Position numbers and translations under genes: made by a program. Under the pieces are notes generated by a model. The model searched no databases. It worked only from the letters and a program-made list of their open reading frames with translations, and had not been told where the DNA came from. This document shows, one piece after another, positions 43,255-51,662 of a DNA stretch of 64,000 bases. The stretch's first letter is position 1; the number at the start of each line of letters is the position of its first letter. Source of the stretch: Flavimaribacter sp039888615 (GTDB lineage Bacteria > Pseudomonadota > Alphaproteobacteria > Rhizobiales > Rhizobiaceae). Where the stretch lies: NCBI GenBank assembly GCA_039888615.1, contig JBDQQS010000006.1; one strand, written 5' to 3'.

Positions 43255-44784
43255 ATGAGCCAGCAACCGATCGTCGAACTGCGTAGTATTACAAAGACCT
43301 ATCCGGGCGTCGTGGCGATGGACAGTGTCTCCGTCGACTTCCGCTCCGGCGAGGTGCATGCGGTTATCGGCGAAAACGGCGCGGGCAAGAGCACCATGAT
43401 GCATGTGCTCGCGGGCGAGGTGCAGCCCAACAGCGGAAGCATCCTGATCGACGGCAGGGAGACGAGTTTTCCGACGCCGCTGGCGAGCCAGGCGCAGGGC
43501 ATTCGCATCGTCTTCCAGGAACTGTCGCTCTGCCAGAACCTGACTGTCGGCGAGAATGTGCTGCTCGGGCCCTTCGGCGCGCAGCGGGCGCTGTCCCTTC
43601 TCAACCGGAACCGCGCAGCGCGAGCCGCCGCAGGCACGCTGGCCGAGCTTGGCCTCGCCGATTTGCACACCGACACGCCGCTTGCCAGCCTGACGGTCGC
43701 GCAGCAGCAGCTTGTCGAAATCGCCAGGGCGATTTCACAAAAGGTGCGGGTTCTGGTCCTCGACGAGCCGAACTCCGCCCTGTCTCCGCGTGAATCACAG
43801 CGTCTTTTCGACATTGTGCGGCGATTGCGAGATCAGGGCGTGACAGTGATCTATGTTTCTCACCATCTGGAGGAAGTTCTGTGCCTCGCCGATCGCATCA
43901 GCGTCATGCGCGACGGCCACATGATCACCAGTTTCGACAATACACCAGAGGTGACGGTTGATCGTCTGGTCACGCACATGGTGGGGCGCAAGGTCGACAA
44001 GGCGGAGCAGTATTCGATATCGGCGCAGGCGGGAGGTGCGAGAGACGAGATCGCTCTCGAAGTGAAGAACATGACCGTTCCGGGCGCAATCCGCGACCTC
44101 GACTTCAAACTGTCGCGTGGCGAAATCCTCGGCGTCGCCGGATTGCCCGACAGCGGCAAGGACATGCTCGCGGACGCGATCTTTGGTCTGGTTACGCGTG
44201 ACGGCGCAGTCGAGATCGGCGGCATCCTGCTGCAGCCGGGCAAACCCTCCCATTCGCTTGCCGCGGGCATTTCCTATATCCCGGCGGACCGCAGAGGCGC
44301 GGGCGCCCTTTTGTCGATGACGGTGGCCGAGAACACCGTATCTTCGGCGCTGGGCGCCTTCGCCCGGCTCGGTTTCCTGCGTCGCCGGCCGATCCGCGAC
44401 ACGGCGGCCGAGTATGCGCGCAAGCTCGACACACGGATCGCGAGCCTCGGACAGAAAGTCGAAACGCTGTCAGGCGGCAACCAGCAAAAAGTAATCCTCG
44501 GACGCGGGCTCGTCACCGGTCCGCGGCTTTTGATTCTGCACGAGCCGACGCGCGGCATCGACGTCGGCGCAAAGGCGGAAATCTATTCGATCCTGAAGTC
44601 TCTGGCCGCGGACGGAATGGCGATCCTGATGATATCTTCCGAACTGCCCGAGGTCATGCTGCATTCAAGCCGTGTGCTGGTGCTCGCCAACGGACGGCTG
44701 TCCGGGCAGCTGACGGGGGCCGACATCACCGAGGAGGCGATCATGTCGCTTGCAACAAAACATGAAAGGGAAGCGGCCGCATGA
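43255..44784 (+). CDS. Ribose-type sugar ABC transporter ATP-binding protein (two ATPase domains)
   Basis: A 509-residue RbsA/MglA-type ATPase with two fused nucleotide-binding domains. The first has Walker A GENGAGKST near residue 40 and Walker B VLVLDEPNSAL; the second has the degenerate Walker A GLPDSGKDML typical of the family and signature LSGGNQQKV near 405. Its end overlaps the ribokinase start (ATGA at 44781). Confidence 0.92.
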   Translation: MSQQPIVELRSITKTYPGVVAMDSVSVDFRSGEVHAVIGENGAGKSTMMHVLAGEVQPNSGSILIDGRETSFPTPLASQAQGIRIVFQELSLCQNLTVGENVLLGPFGAQRALSLLNRNRAARAAAGTLAELGLADLHTDTPLASLTVAQQQLVEIARAISQKVRVLVLDEPNSALSPRESQRLFDIVRRLRDQGVTVIYVSHHLEEVLCLADRISVMRDGHMITSFDNTPEVTVDRLVTHMVGRKVDKAEQYSISAQAGGARDEIALEVKNMTVPGAIRDLDFKLSRGEILGVAGLPDSGKDMLADAIFGLVTRDGAVEIGGILLQPGKPSHSLAAGISYIPADRRGAGALLSMTVAENTVSSALGAFARLGFLRRRPIRDTAAEYARKLDTRIASLGQKVETLSGGNQQKVILGRGLVTGPRLLILHEPTRGIDVGAKAEIYSILKSLAADGMAILMISSELPEVMLHSSRVLVLANGRLSGQLTGADITEEAIMSLATKHEREAAA

Positions 44785-45701
44785 CACGCATCACAGTCGT
44801 CGGCAGTTTTGCCGTGGGCCTGACCATTCGGACGCCGGAAATGCCGGTTTTCGGGCAGACGATACTCGGGTCGGATTTCGATTTCGGACCGGGTGGAAAG
44901 GGATCGAACCAGGCGGTTGCCGTGGCGCGTCTGGGATGCGATTCCTCTCTGGTGACCTGCATAGGACGGGACGAACTCGCCGCCGTCGCCGACAAGCTTT
45001 ACGCCGCAGAAGGCGTTGACACCGCCTATCTGGAGCGGACGGACCAGCGCCCGACAGGCGCCGGTATTATTGTGCTCAACGCTGAAGGGGCCAATTTCAT
45101 CATCCTGGACATGGGCGCGAACGAGCTGATGGACGCCGCCTTCGTCGATCGCGCGCAGGAACGCATTCTGAAGAGCGACATCGTCATGGCGGTGTTGGAG
45201 ATACCGGTCGCCGCAGCGCACCGCGCGATGGAAATCGGCAAGGCGTCCGGCGCGCGCACGATCCTCAATCCCGCCCCGGCGCAGATACTGCCGGAAAGCA
45301 TCTTCCCGCATGTCGACTATCTGACGCCCAATGAAAGCGAGTTGCGCATCCTCCTGGGGCTTGCGCCGGACGATTCAAGCGGAACACATGACCTCGCGCT
45401 CGAGCTGAGAAAACGCGGTGTTGGAACTGTGGTCGTCACGCTGGGCGAAAAGGGAGCCCTGGTGATTTCTGAGGAGCACGATGTCCTGATCCCGTCTCCG
45501 AAGGTCGAGGTCGTGGACACAACGGGCGCCGGCGACGCCTTCAACGGCGGCTTTGCGGTGGCGCTCGGCGAGGGACGCAGCCTCGAAAAGGCGGTCGCCT
45601 ACGGCGCAAAATGCGGCGCGCACGCCTGCACGCGGCTCGGCGTCATCCCGTCTCTGGCGACCCGAAGGGACATTGCGAAACTGTTTGGCGACGCGAACTG
45701 A
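44781..45701 (+). CDS. Ribokinase-family carbohydrate kinase
   Basis: A 306-residue PfkB-family kinase. The sugar-binding GPGGKGSNQAVAVARLG lies near residue 37, the TPNESE segment near 178, and the ATP/anion-hole motif DTTGAGDAFNGGFAVAL near 247 with the catalytic Asp. It should phosphorylate the 5-hydroxyl of ribose or a derivative, trapping the imported sugar. It precedes rbsD by 24 bp. Confidence 0.9.
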   Translation: MTRITVVGSFAVGLTIRTPEMPVFGQTILGSDFDFGPGGKGSNQAVAVARLGCDSSLVTCIGRDELAAVADKLYAAEGVDTAYLERTDQRPTGAGIIVLNAEGANFIILDMGANELMDAAFVDRAQERILKSDIVMAVLEIPVAAAHRAMEIGKASGARTILNPAPAQILPESIFPHVDYLTPNESELRILLGLAPDDSSGTHDLALELRKRGVGTVVVTLGEKGALVISEEHDVLIPSPKVEVVDTTGAGDAFNGGFAVALGEGRSLEKAVAYGAKCGAHACTRLGVIPSLATRRDIAKLFGDAN

Positions 45702-45725
45702 AAAACCACGAAAAGGACCTGACAG

Positions 45726-46187
45726 ATGAAACACGGCAAGCTGCTGAATGCGGAACTCAACCACGCGATCGCCACCATGGGCCATGGCGACCTGATGATC
45801 GTTTGCGATGCGGGGTTTCCGATCCCCTCTGACGCATGGCGCATCGATCTTTCGATAACCCGCGACGAGCCCGATCTCGCAACAGTGCTGTCGGCCATCG
45901 GCGATGAATTTATCGCCGAGAAGGTGTCCTATGCGGACACGCTGCCCCAGCATAATCCTGTGCTGCTCGAAACCGTGCGCAAGCTTTTCTCCGACGCCGA
46001 GGAAGAGGCGATCACGCATGAGACGATCCTGGGCGAGATGGCGGCGAAAGCGAAGGTTATCGTGCGCACCGGCGCCTATGATCCCTGGGGCAATATCCTG
46101 CTTTATTCAGGCGTCGACGTGCCGCTATGGTTCGACAAGCCAGGCGTTGTCGCGCCCGACTATTACGCCGAAAAGCTGAAGGACTGA
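45726..46187 (+). CDS. D-ribose pyranase RbsD-like protein
   Basis: A 153-residue RbsD/FucU-family mutarotase, which interconverts pyranose and furanose forms so the kinase can act. The conserved His in MGHGDLM (near residue 20) and Asp in CDAGFPIP (near 28) are present, as is the C-terminal YDPWGNILLYSGV. Its place after ribokinase supports a ribofuranose-type substrate. Confidence 0.88.
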   Translation: MKHGKLLNAELNHAIATMGHGDLMIVCDAGFPIPSDAWRIDLSITRDEPDLATVLSAIGDEFIAEKVSYADTLPQHNPVLLETVRKLFSDAEEEAITHETILGEMAAKAKVIVRTGAYDPWGNILLYSGVDVPLWFDKPGVVAPDYYAEKLKD

Positions 46188-46189
46188 CG

Positions 46190-47011
46190 ATGCCGCACAT
46201 CTTCGACTGGTCGGCGACACGGCGCGAACGGTCGACGACCGTTGGCGGACTGCGCGCCGCGCGCGGCCGGCATGGCAGTTTTGCGCAGGTGACCGCAGAC
46301 ACCGCAGTCGAAGCCGCCGCAGCGGAAGCGGCGGGCGTCGAGATGGTTGTCTGCCGGGCGCAGAATGTGAAGGAGGTCCGGCAAGGATCGACAAAGGTCT
46401 TCGTGACGGCGGCGCTGGGTTTTGCGCAGGCCGTGACGAAAGACGAAATCCTGCGGACGGCGCTGACGGCGCTTGTCGATGGCGCCGACGCCGTGATCAC
46501 GGCGCGTCGCCTGGATGTCGTCTCGCTGCTGGCCGCCGAGGATATTCCCGTGATGGGTCATCTCGGCTATGTCCCACGCAAATCGACCTGGGTGGGCGAC
46601 ATTCGAGCCTTCGGAAAGACGGCTGACGAGGCGGTGGCGTTATTCCACCGGTTTCGCCGGCTGGAAGAGGCCGGCGCCTTCGCCGTCGAAGCCGAACTGG
46701 TCCCGGCCGCGCTCATGGCGGAAATCTCGGCGCGCACCGGGCTCGTGACTGTGTCGCTGGGCTCGGGGCCGGCGGCCGACGTCATGTTCCTGTTTACCTC
46801 CGATATTTGCGGAGAGAGCGAACGCCTGCCGCGGCATGCGCGCCGCTACGCGGATATCGCCTCACTTCAAAAACGTATCGAAGACGAACGCATCGCGGGT
46901 CTGTCGGCCTTCCGCCGGGATATCCGCGAACGATCCTTTCCTTCCAACGGCGAGACAGCGCGCATCGACGATGCTGTCCTGGATGAATTCCGGGCCCGCA
47001 TCGACGACTGA
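46190..47011 (+). CDS. PanB-fold (ketopantoate hydroxymethyltransferase-like) protein with altered active site
   Basis: A 273-residue protein of the PanB / PEP-mutase TIM-barrel superfamily. The second half is plainly PanB-like: DIPVMGHLGYVPRKSTW, GKTADEAVALF and EEAGAFAVEAELVPAAL, with the equivalent of the catalytic Glu kept. By eye the magnesium and substrate residues of true PanB are lost: the VGDSL motif is VVCRAQ, VADLPF is VTAALGF, and the KLEGG loop is ITARR. It is therefore not expected to make ketopantoate. It lies between rbsD and deoC, three bases after the former, so it probably acts as a lyase or aldolase on the ribose-derived compound, or has become a binding protein. Confidence 0.72.
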   Translation: MPHIFDWSATRRERSTTVGGLRAARGRHGSFAQVTADTAVEAAAAEAAGVEMVVCRAQNVKEVRQGSTKVFVTAALGFAQAVTKDEILRTALTALVDGADAVITARRLDVVSLLAAEDIPVMGHLGYVPRKSTWVGDIRAFGKTADEAVALFHRFRRLEEAGAFAVEAELVPAALMAEISARTGLVTVSLGSGPAADVMFLFTSDICGESERLPRHARRYADIASLQKRIEDERIAGLSAFRRDIRERSFPSNGETARIDDAVLDEFRARIDD

Positions 47012-47087
47012 CCGCACCCTCTCGTCTTCAATTCGACTGAACATTCTGCGCCGCCCGCGCTGCGAGCGGCTTTACCGGAGACTATTG

Positions 47088-47762
47088 ATGAAAGACCTTG
47101 CCGGGATCGCCAGCGTTATCCAGCACACCAATGTTTCGCCTGCTTCGTCGCGAAGCGATATCGAGGAACTGTGCGACGAGGCGATGGAATTTTCATTCAA
47201 CGGCGTCATGGTCCAGCCGTGCTGGATTGAAATGTGCCGACAGCGGCTCGCTGGCAGCGGCGTGCGCGTCTGCTCGGCGATGGCCTATCCGATGGGCGGA
47301 AGCCTGACCACGAGCAAGGTTTCGGAGATGCGCGATCTTGTGGCGGCGGGCGTTGACGAGATCGACTTCATGGCGAATATCGGGTTTCTCACCAGTGGAG
47401 AACCAGCCGCCTATCACGATGAGATCGCAGCGCTCGTTGCGGCGGCGGGGGCGAAGCCGCTCAAAATCATGCTGGAACTGGGCGCCATGCCCGAGACGCT
47501 TTGGGCGACCGCGATCCACGAGGCGGAGAAGGCGGGCGTGGCCTATGTCAAGAATTCGTCCGGCTGGGGCAATGGCGGCAAGGCCACGGTGGAAAACGTA
47601 TCTTTCATGCGCAAATCGGTGACGCGCGCCGGGGTCAAGGCCTCCGGCGGCATTCGTTCGCTCGCTGATGCGACGGCGATCCTGAACGCCGGAGCCGAGC
47701 TTCTGGGAACCAGCGCCGGTCCTGCGATCATGCGCGGGAACAGCGGGAATCAGGACTACTGA
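47088..47762 (+). CDS. deoC: Deoxyribose-phosphate aldolase-like protein DeoC
   Basis: A 224-residue class I aldolase of the DeoC family, which cleaves 2-deoxyribose-5-phosphate to acetaldehyde and glyceraldehyde-3-phosphate. The two lysines of the active site are visible in KIMLELG (near 125) and in YVKNSSGWGNGGKAT (near 150), where the usual VKTSTGF is changed to VKNSSGW, and GIRSLADATAIL (near 190) closes the barrel. GGAG precedes the ATG at 47088. As last gene of the operon it likely performs the carbon-carbon cleavage. The altered Schiff-base segment leaves the exact sugar phosphate open. Confidence 0.85.
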   Translation: MKDLAGIASVIQHTNVSPASSRSDIEELCDEAMEFSFNGVMVQPCWIEMCRQRLAGSGVRVCSAMAYPMGGSLTTSKVSEMRDLVAAGVDEIDFMANIGFLTSGEPAAYHDEIAALVAAAGAKPLKIMLELGAMPETLWATAIHEAEKAGVAYVKNSSGWGNGGKATVENVSFMRKSVTRAGVKASGGIRSLADATAILNAGAELLGTSAGPAIMRGNSGNQDY

Positions 47763-47826
47763 CGACGAAGTGGTCAGGATCTGCGGCATATAGCACAGAG
47801 GGCAATATCAGTTCGCGCCAATCCCG

Positions 47827-48177
47827 CTATTGCCTGGTTTGATACTCGCGCTCCGCCTGAAGCGAGGCGAGGTGCTGCTCGGCGGCTGCGGCCGCCGCGC
47901 GTTCGATCGCCCTGAAGCGACTGACGACGGAAAGTCCGAGCGCGGTCAATGCCGCACCGCCCCCGTGTTTGCCGCCGGCTCGGGCCGAAACCACCGGTTT
48001 GCCGAGGATGCGGTTCAACTCCTCGACCAGATCCCAGGCGCGTTTGTAGGACATGTTCATGGCCCGCGCGCCGGCCGAAATCGAGCCGTAGGCTGCGATG
48101 TTTTCGAGGAGTTGAATTTTCCCCGGGCCGATGCGGCCGCCTTCTTCGAAATCGATGCGAACGCTCAGCGTGGGCAT
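47827..48177 (-). CDS. ModE-type winged helix-turn-helix regulator, DNA-binding domain only
   Basis: A 116-residue single-domain protein of the ModE N-terminal/LysR-type winged helix family: IGPGKIQLLENIAAYGSISAGARAMNMSYKRAWDLVEEL near residues 15-55, then the wing with GGKHGGGAALTALG. It lacks the C-terminal molybdate-binding (TOBE) domains of full ModE. I prefer the ATG at 48177, with AAGGGG upstream, over the one at 48204. It lies just downstream of modABC (same strand) and should act on the ModE-type box at 50815. Confidence 0.8.
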   Translation of the reverse strand: MPTLSVRIDFEEGGRIGPGKIQLLENIAAYGSISAGARAMNMSYKRAWDLVEELNRILGKPVVSARAGGKHGGGAALTALGLSVVSRFRAIERAAAAAAEQHLASLQAEREYQTRQ

Positions 48178-48219
48178 GTCAGACGCCCCTTCGTTATTTT
48201 TCATGGGTTATAACGCTTC

Positions 48220-49332
48220 TCATTGGGGCAGTCGCCGCGGCGCCAGCGCGGCGCTCTTGATCTGGGCAAAGACCGGACGTCCATCTTCCAGTTCCAGAAG
48301 GTCCCAGGAGCGCCGTGTGATGCGCGCGAGCAACTGCTCGCCATTGCTGTCGTGTCCGAGCGTCAGAACCATCACCATCTCCCGGTCGTCGAGGGTGCGC
48401 GAACTGCTGATTGTCGCCGGCAGGACGTTGAGGATGGAGGTGGAAGTTGGTTTCTCCAATGCGAGGCTTACGTCGCTTGCTCCAATGCGCAGTCGCTGCC
48501 TTGATCCGGCGGGTATGTCGGAGGAACCCGGAATGAGGAAACTGCCGCCGCGAACGTCGAACCGTGTCAGGCCATAGGCGGCGTCGTAGTCTGATACGAC
48601 GGCGTCGAGGGTGACGGCTGCGCCGCGCCGTAACGCCAGCGGCAGGTTCGTGTCGCTTTGCAAGGCGCCAAGCGGCCCGCTTGCGACTACCCTGCCTGCG
48701 TCCAGCAGGATCAGGTGATCAGCGAGCCTCTCGACTTCAGACATGTCGTGCGTGACGTAGAATACAGGTATCGCAAGCAACCGGTGCAGCCGTTCGAGGA
48801 AAGGCAGGATTTCGTCGCGCGACTGCCGATCGAGAGCGGATAGCGGCTCATCCATCAGCAATATGCGCGGTTGGGACAGGAGCGCGCGGCCGACGGCGAC
48901 GCGCTGCCGTTCCCCGCCAGACAGGCGCTGTGGACCACGCTGCATCAGGCGGTCGAGGTCGAGAAGTTCCACCACTTCCTCGAAGCCGACGCCGCCGCTT
49001 GCAGTAGACTGGGCCCTGCCGCCGGTGGAAAAAAGCAGATTGTCGCGCACCGACAGATGCGGAAACAGGCTCGCCTCCTGGAAGACGTAACCGACGGCGC
49101 GTTTGTGCGTTGGCGTAAAACGCATCTCGTCCTGCCAGGTATCCTCTCCGATCCGGCACGCGCCGGCCAGCCGGTCCAGCCCGGCGATGCAGCGCAGAAT
49201 AGTGGTCTTGCCGCAGCCGGAAGGTCCAAACAGGGCGGTCAGGCCGTGTCCCAGCGCATCGAACGTCACATCCAGGTCGAAATCACCCAGACGGCCAGAC
49301 AATGCGACATGGATATTGGCTTCCTCGCTCAT
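48220..49332 (-). CDS. modC: Molybdate ABC transporter ATP-binding protein ModC
   Basis: A 370-residue ATPase with Walker A FGPSGCGKTT near residue 36, signature LSGGERQR near 133, Walker B ILLMDEPLSAL near 153, and a C-terminal molybdate-binding TOBE domain from about residue 290 (RLRIGASDVSLALEKP). It powers molybdate uptake. The ATG at 49332 overlaps modB by four bases; the frame upstream reads modB in another phase. Confidence 0.92.
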   Translation of the reverse strand: MSEEANIHVALSGRLGDFDLDVTFDALGHGLTALFGPSGCGKTTILRCIAGLDRLAGACRIGEDTWQDEMRFTPTHKRAVGYVFQEASLFPHLSVRDNLLFSTGGRAQSTASGGVGFEEVVELLDLDRLMQRGPQRLSGGERQRVAVGRALLSQPRILLMDEPLSALDRQSRDEILPFLERLHRLLAIPVFYVTHDMSEVERLADHLILLDAGRVVASGPLGALQSDTNLPLALRRGAAVTLDAVVSDYDAAYGLTRFDVRGGSFLIPGSSDIPAGSRQRLRIGASDVSLALEKPTSTSILNVLPATISSSRTLDDREMVMVLTLGHDSNGEQLLARITRRSWDLLELEDGRPVFAQIKSAALAPRRLPQ

Positions 49333-50006
49333 GAGCCGACCCGCCGCATGCGTTTCTCGATCAGTGTCATCGCCAGAATGACCGCGAATGCAAAGACCAC
49401 CATGCCCGCTGCAAGAATGTTGGCCTCGCGCCACTGCAGGGTTTCGACGAAGTCGTAGATGGCGACGGACAGCACCTTGGTTTCACCAGGTATGTTTCCG
49501 CCGATCATCAGGACGACGCCGAATTCACCGACCGTATGGGCGAAGCCGAGCACGGCGCCTGTAAGAAAGCCCGGCCGGGCGAGCGGCATGGCGACGGTCC
49601 AGAAGACGCGGGCCGGAGAGGCGCGCAGCGTTGCGGCGACTTCGAGCGGTCGATCGCCAATCGCTTCGAAAGCGTTGCGGATCGGCTGGACGACGAAGGG
49701 CAGGGAATAGACCACCGAGCCGATGACCAGCCCTTCGAAGGTGAAGGCGAGCGTGCGCGCGCCCCACAGCCCTGCGATCGCGCCGCCCGGTCCATCCGGC
49801 CCTAGGGCTACAAGAAGATAGAAGCCAAGCACGGTTGGCGGCAGAACCAGAGGCAGGGCCACGACGGCAGCCGCAGCTTCCTTCCATCTGGCGCGGGAAC
49901 GGGCGAGCCACCAGGCAATCGGTGTACCGATAAACAAAAGGATAACGGTCGTTGTCGCCGCGAGCGCGATCGTGAGCCGCACCGAGATCCAGATTTCGGA
50001 TGACAT
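49329..50006 (-). CDS. modB: Molybdate ABC transporter permease ModB
   Basis: A 225-residue inner-membrane permease with five to six helices, starting SSEIWISVRLTIALAATTTV. The coupling loop is EVAATLRASPARVFWTVAMPLARPG near residue 145. The VLPPTVLGFYLLVALG segment is typical of ModB. It couples to ModC by a four-base overlap and follows modA by 9 bp. Confidence 0.93.
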   Translation of the reverse strand: MSSEIWISVRLTIALAATTTVILLFIGTPIAWWLARSRARWKEAAAAVVALPLVLPPTVLGFYLLVALGPDGPGGAIAGLWGARTLAFTFEGLVIGSVVYSLPFVVQPIRNAFEAIGDRPLEVAATLRASPARVFWTVAMPLARPGFLTGAVLGFAHTVGEFGVVLMIGGNIPGETKVLSVAIYDFVETLQWREANILAAGMVVFAFAVILAMTLIEKRMRRVGS

Positions 50007-50015
50007 GGCCGGCGC

Positions 50016-50783
50016 CTATTCTGTCTTGTCTACGCCGTAGCCGTATTTCTCGATCAGGGCGATGGCGGCTGCGCCTTTAAGGAAGCTCAGAAAGGCTTCG
50101 GCCGCGGGATTGTCGTGACCGGTCTTCAAAAGCACCGCATCCTGCCTGATCGGATCGTAGAGATCATCGGAGACGTTCCATCGTGAACCCTCGGTGTTGG
50201 CGGCGATCTGCGACAGAGAAACGAAGCCGAGTTCCGCATTGCCGGTTTTCACGAACTGGTAGGCCTGCGCGATATTGGCGCCCTGAACGATTTTCGGCTG
50301 CAGGCTGTCATACACGTTGAGCGCGCTCATCGCCTGGATCGCGGCTGTGCCATAGGGAGCGGTTCCCGGATTGGCGATGGCGATCTTGTCGAAGCGGGCT
50401 GTCTGCAGGGTTTCCGCGCCGGTTACCAGGTCCGGATTGACGCTCCATAGTACGATCTTGCCGATCGCATAGTCGAACACGCTGCCCTGAACGCCGAAAC
50501 CTTCCTCAACCGCCTTTTCGGGGCGCGCCGTATCCGCGGCCAGAAAAACCTCGAAAGGCGCGCCTTGAGTGATCTGGGTATAAAGCTGCCCGGTCGAACC
50601 GAAACTCAGCACCGCCTCGTGACCGGTATCGGCCTTGAATGCGACGGCGATCTCTTTCGCAGCTTCCGTGAAATTGGCGGCGACAGCAACCTTCACCTGA
50701 TCTGCGAGGGCGCCGCTTGCCGAGAGAGCGACGATTGCCAGACTGGCGGCCAGCAATTTCAGCCGAAATCCAAATACCTGCAT
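50016..50783 (-). CDS. modA: Molybdate ABC transporter substrate-binding protein ModA
   Basis: A 255-residue periplasmic molybdate receptor. Signal peptide: QVFGFRLKLLAASLAIVALSASGALA. The mature part opens DQVKVAVAANFTEAAKEIAVAF and has FSFGSTGQLYTQI-like anion-binding loops (LSFGSTGQLYTQITQGAPFEVF) and YGTAAIQAM. I use the ATG at 50783, which has GGAGCG upstream; the frame opens at 50801. It leads the modABC operon, and a ModE-type box lies just upstream. Confidence 0.93.
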   Translation of the reverse strand: MQVFGFRLKLLAASLAIVALSASGALADQVKVAVAANFTEAAKEIAVAFKADTGHEAVLSFGSTGQLYTQITQGAPFEVFLAADTARPEKAVEEGFGVQGSVFDYAIGKIVLWSVNPDLVTGAETLQTARFDKIAIANPGTAPYGTAAIQAMSALNVYDSLQPKIVQGANIAQAYQFVKTGNAELGFVSLSQIAANTEGSRWNVSDDLYDPIRQDAVLLKTGHDNPAAEAFLSFLKGAAAIALIEKYGYGVDKTE

Positions 50784-50814
50784 TGCATTCGCTCCGTTCA
50801 TGTCGCTTTCACAT

Positions 50815-50838
50815 CGATATATATGAGCGAATATAACA
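50815..50838 (-). promoter_or_regulatory. ModE-type box upstream of modA
   Basis: CGATATATA, then a short spacer and AATATAACA, matches the ModE pattern of two AT-rich half-sites ending in CG...AACG-like bases. It lies 32 bp before the modA start, in an AT-rich region. In this family, ModE with bound molybdate represses modA; here the regulator is a domain-only form, so the effect is uncertain. Confidence 0.6.
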
Positions 50839-50903
50839 ATGTATTGAATCTCAACGTCAAGCGCGTGAGTAGTGATCGTCGAATATTGGCTGTTTTAGAC
50901 ATC

Positions 50904-50930
50904 ATGCCATCTTATGCCATCTTGATGGCA
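50904..50930. promoter_or_regulatory. VapBC operator: direct repeat and palindrome
   Basis: ATGCCATCTT occurs twice in tandem (50904-50913 and 50914-50923). The second copy is part of the inverted repeat TGCCATC-TT-GATGGCA (50915-50930, 7-bp arms). It lies 40 bp before the antitoxin start, where toxin-antitoxin operons are normally autoregulated. Confidence 0.55.
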
Positions 50931-50970
50931 AGCCTATTGCGTACTATCTGAATAGAAAAGGAGTTTTGTT

Positions 50971-51219
50971 ATGGCTGAACCACAGCTCTCGGTTCGAAGC
51001 GCCAAGGCGCGTGATCTGGCGCACAGGCTTGCCCGCAGAGAGCATCGTTCGATTGCTAATGTCGTGGAAAGAGCCCTTGAAGCTTATGAGGTGCGGGAGG
51101 CCGGCCGAGAACCCGCTGCCGCCTTTTATGCGCGAATTTCCGAGGCCTACGGAACTGATATTGATCTGGAAGCAGTGGTCCGCGAGAACCGGCGCATTCA
51201 CAAGGGGCCAGTATTTTGA
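50971..51219 (+). CDS. vapB: VapB-type antitoxin
   Basis: An 82-residue antitoxin. The N-terminal half is a short DNA-binding ribbon-helix-helix-like segment (SVRSAKARDLAHRLARREHRSIANVVERALEAY), the C-terminal part is the flexible toxin-binding tail (FYARISEAYGTDIDLEAV). AAGGAG precedes the ATG. Its stop overlaps the toxin start (TTGA). It neutralises the VapC toxin and should repress the operon through the upstream repeats. Confidence 0.8.
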   Translation: MAEPQLSVRSAKARDLAHRLARREHRSIANVVERALEAYEVREAGREPAAAFYARISEAYGTDIDLEAVVRENRRIHKGPVF

Positions 51220-51629
51220 TTTTTCTGGACACCAATGTGGTTTCGGAGACTTTCAACAAAGCACCTGAGCCTGGCGTAATTGCGTGGCTGGTGCGCCATG
51301 ACGCCGAATTGGCTTTATCAACTGTAACTATTGCGGAGATCGCATTCGGTATCAATAAAATCCGTCCAGACGAGCGGGCCGATCGTCTTGAGCAGGGACT
51401 ATCTGACTGGCGGCGCAGATTCGCAGACCGTATATTCGGATTCACAGAAAATGCGGCGTTGGACTACGGCGAAATCATGGGCGCGGCCGTACGACAGGGG
51501 CGGGGCATGTCAGCTCCGGATGGAATGATCGCGGCGATCACACGAGTCAACGGTGGTCGTCTTGCGACGCGAAATCTCAGTGACTTCAAGTCAACCGATA
51601 TAGATTTGATTTCACCCTGGGATTTCTAG
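51216..51629 (+). CDS. vapC: VapC-type PIN-domain toxin (FitB-like)
   Basis: A 137-residue PIN-domain ribonuclease. The acidic metal-binding residues are visible: Asp in FLDTNVVSE near residue 5, Glu in TIAEIAFG near 41, and the late Asp residues in MSAPDGMIAA and NLSDFKSTDIDL. The toxin cleaves RNA when freed from VapB. Its start codon is a TTG at 51216, overlapping the antitoxin stop. The pair is a type II toxin-antitoxin module. Confidence 0.85.
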   Translation: MIFLDTNVVSETFNKAPEPGVIAWLVRHDAELALSTVTIAEIAFGINKIRPDERADRLEQGLSDWRRRFADRIFGFTENAALDYGEIMGAAVRQGRGMSAPDGMIAAITRVNGGRLATRNLSDFKSTDIDLISPWDF

Positions 51630-51662
51630 TCGTCCAAATTACTTGCACACGCCTTTTCCCGA

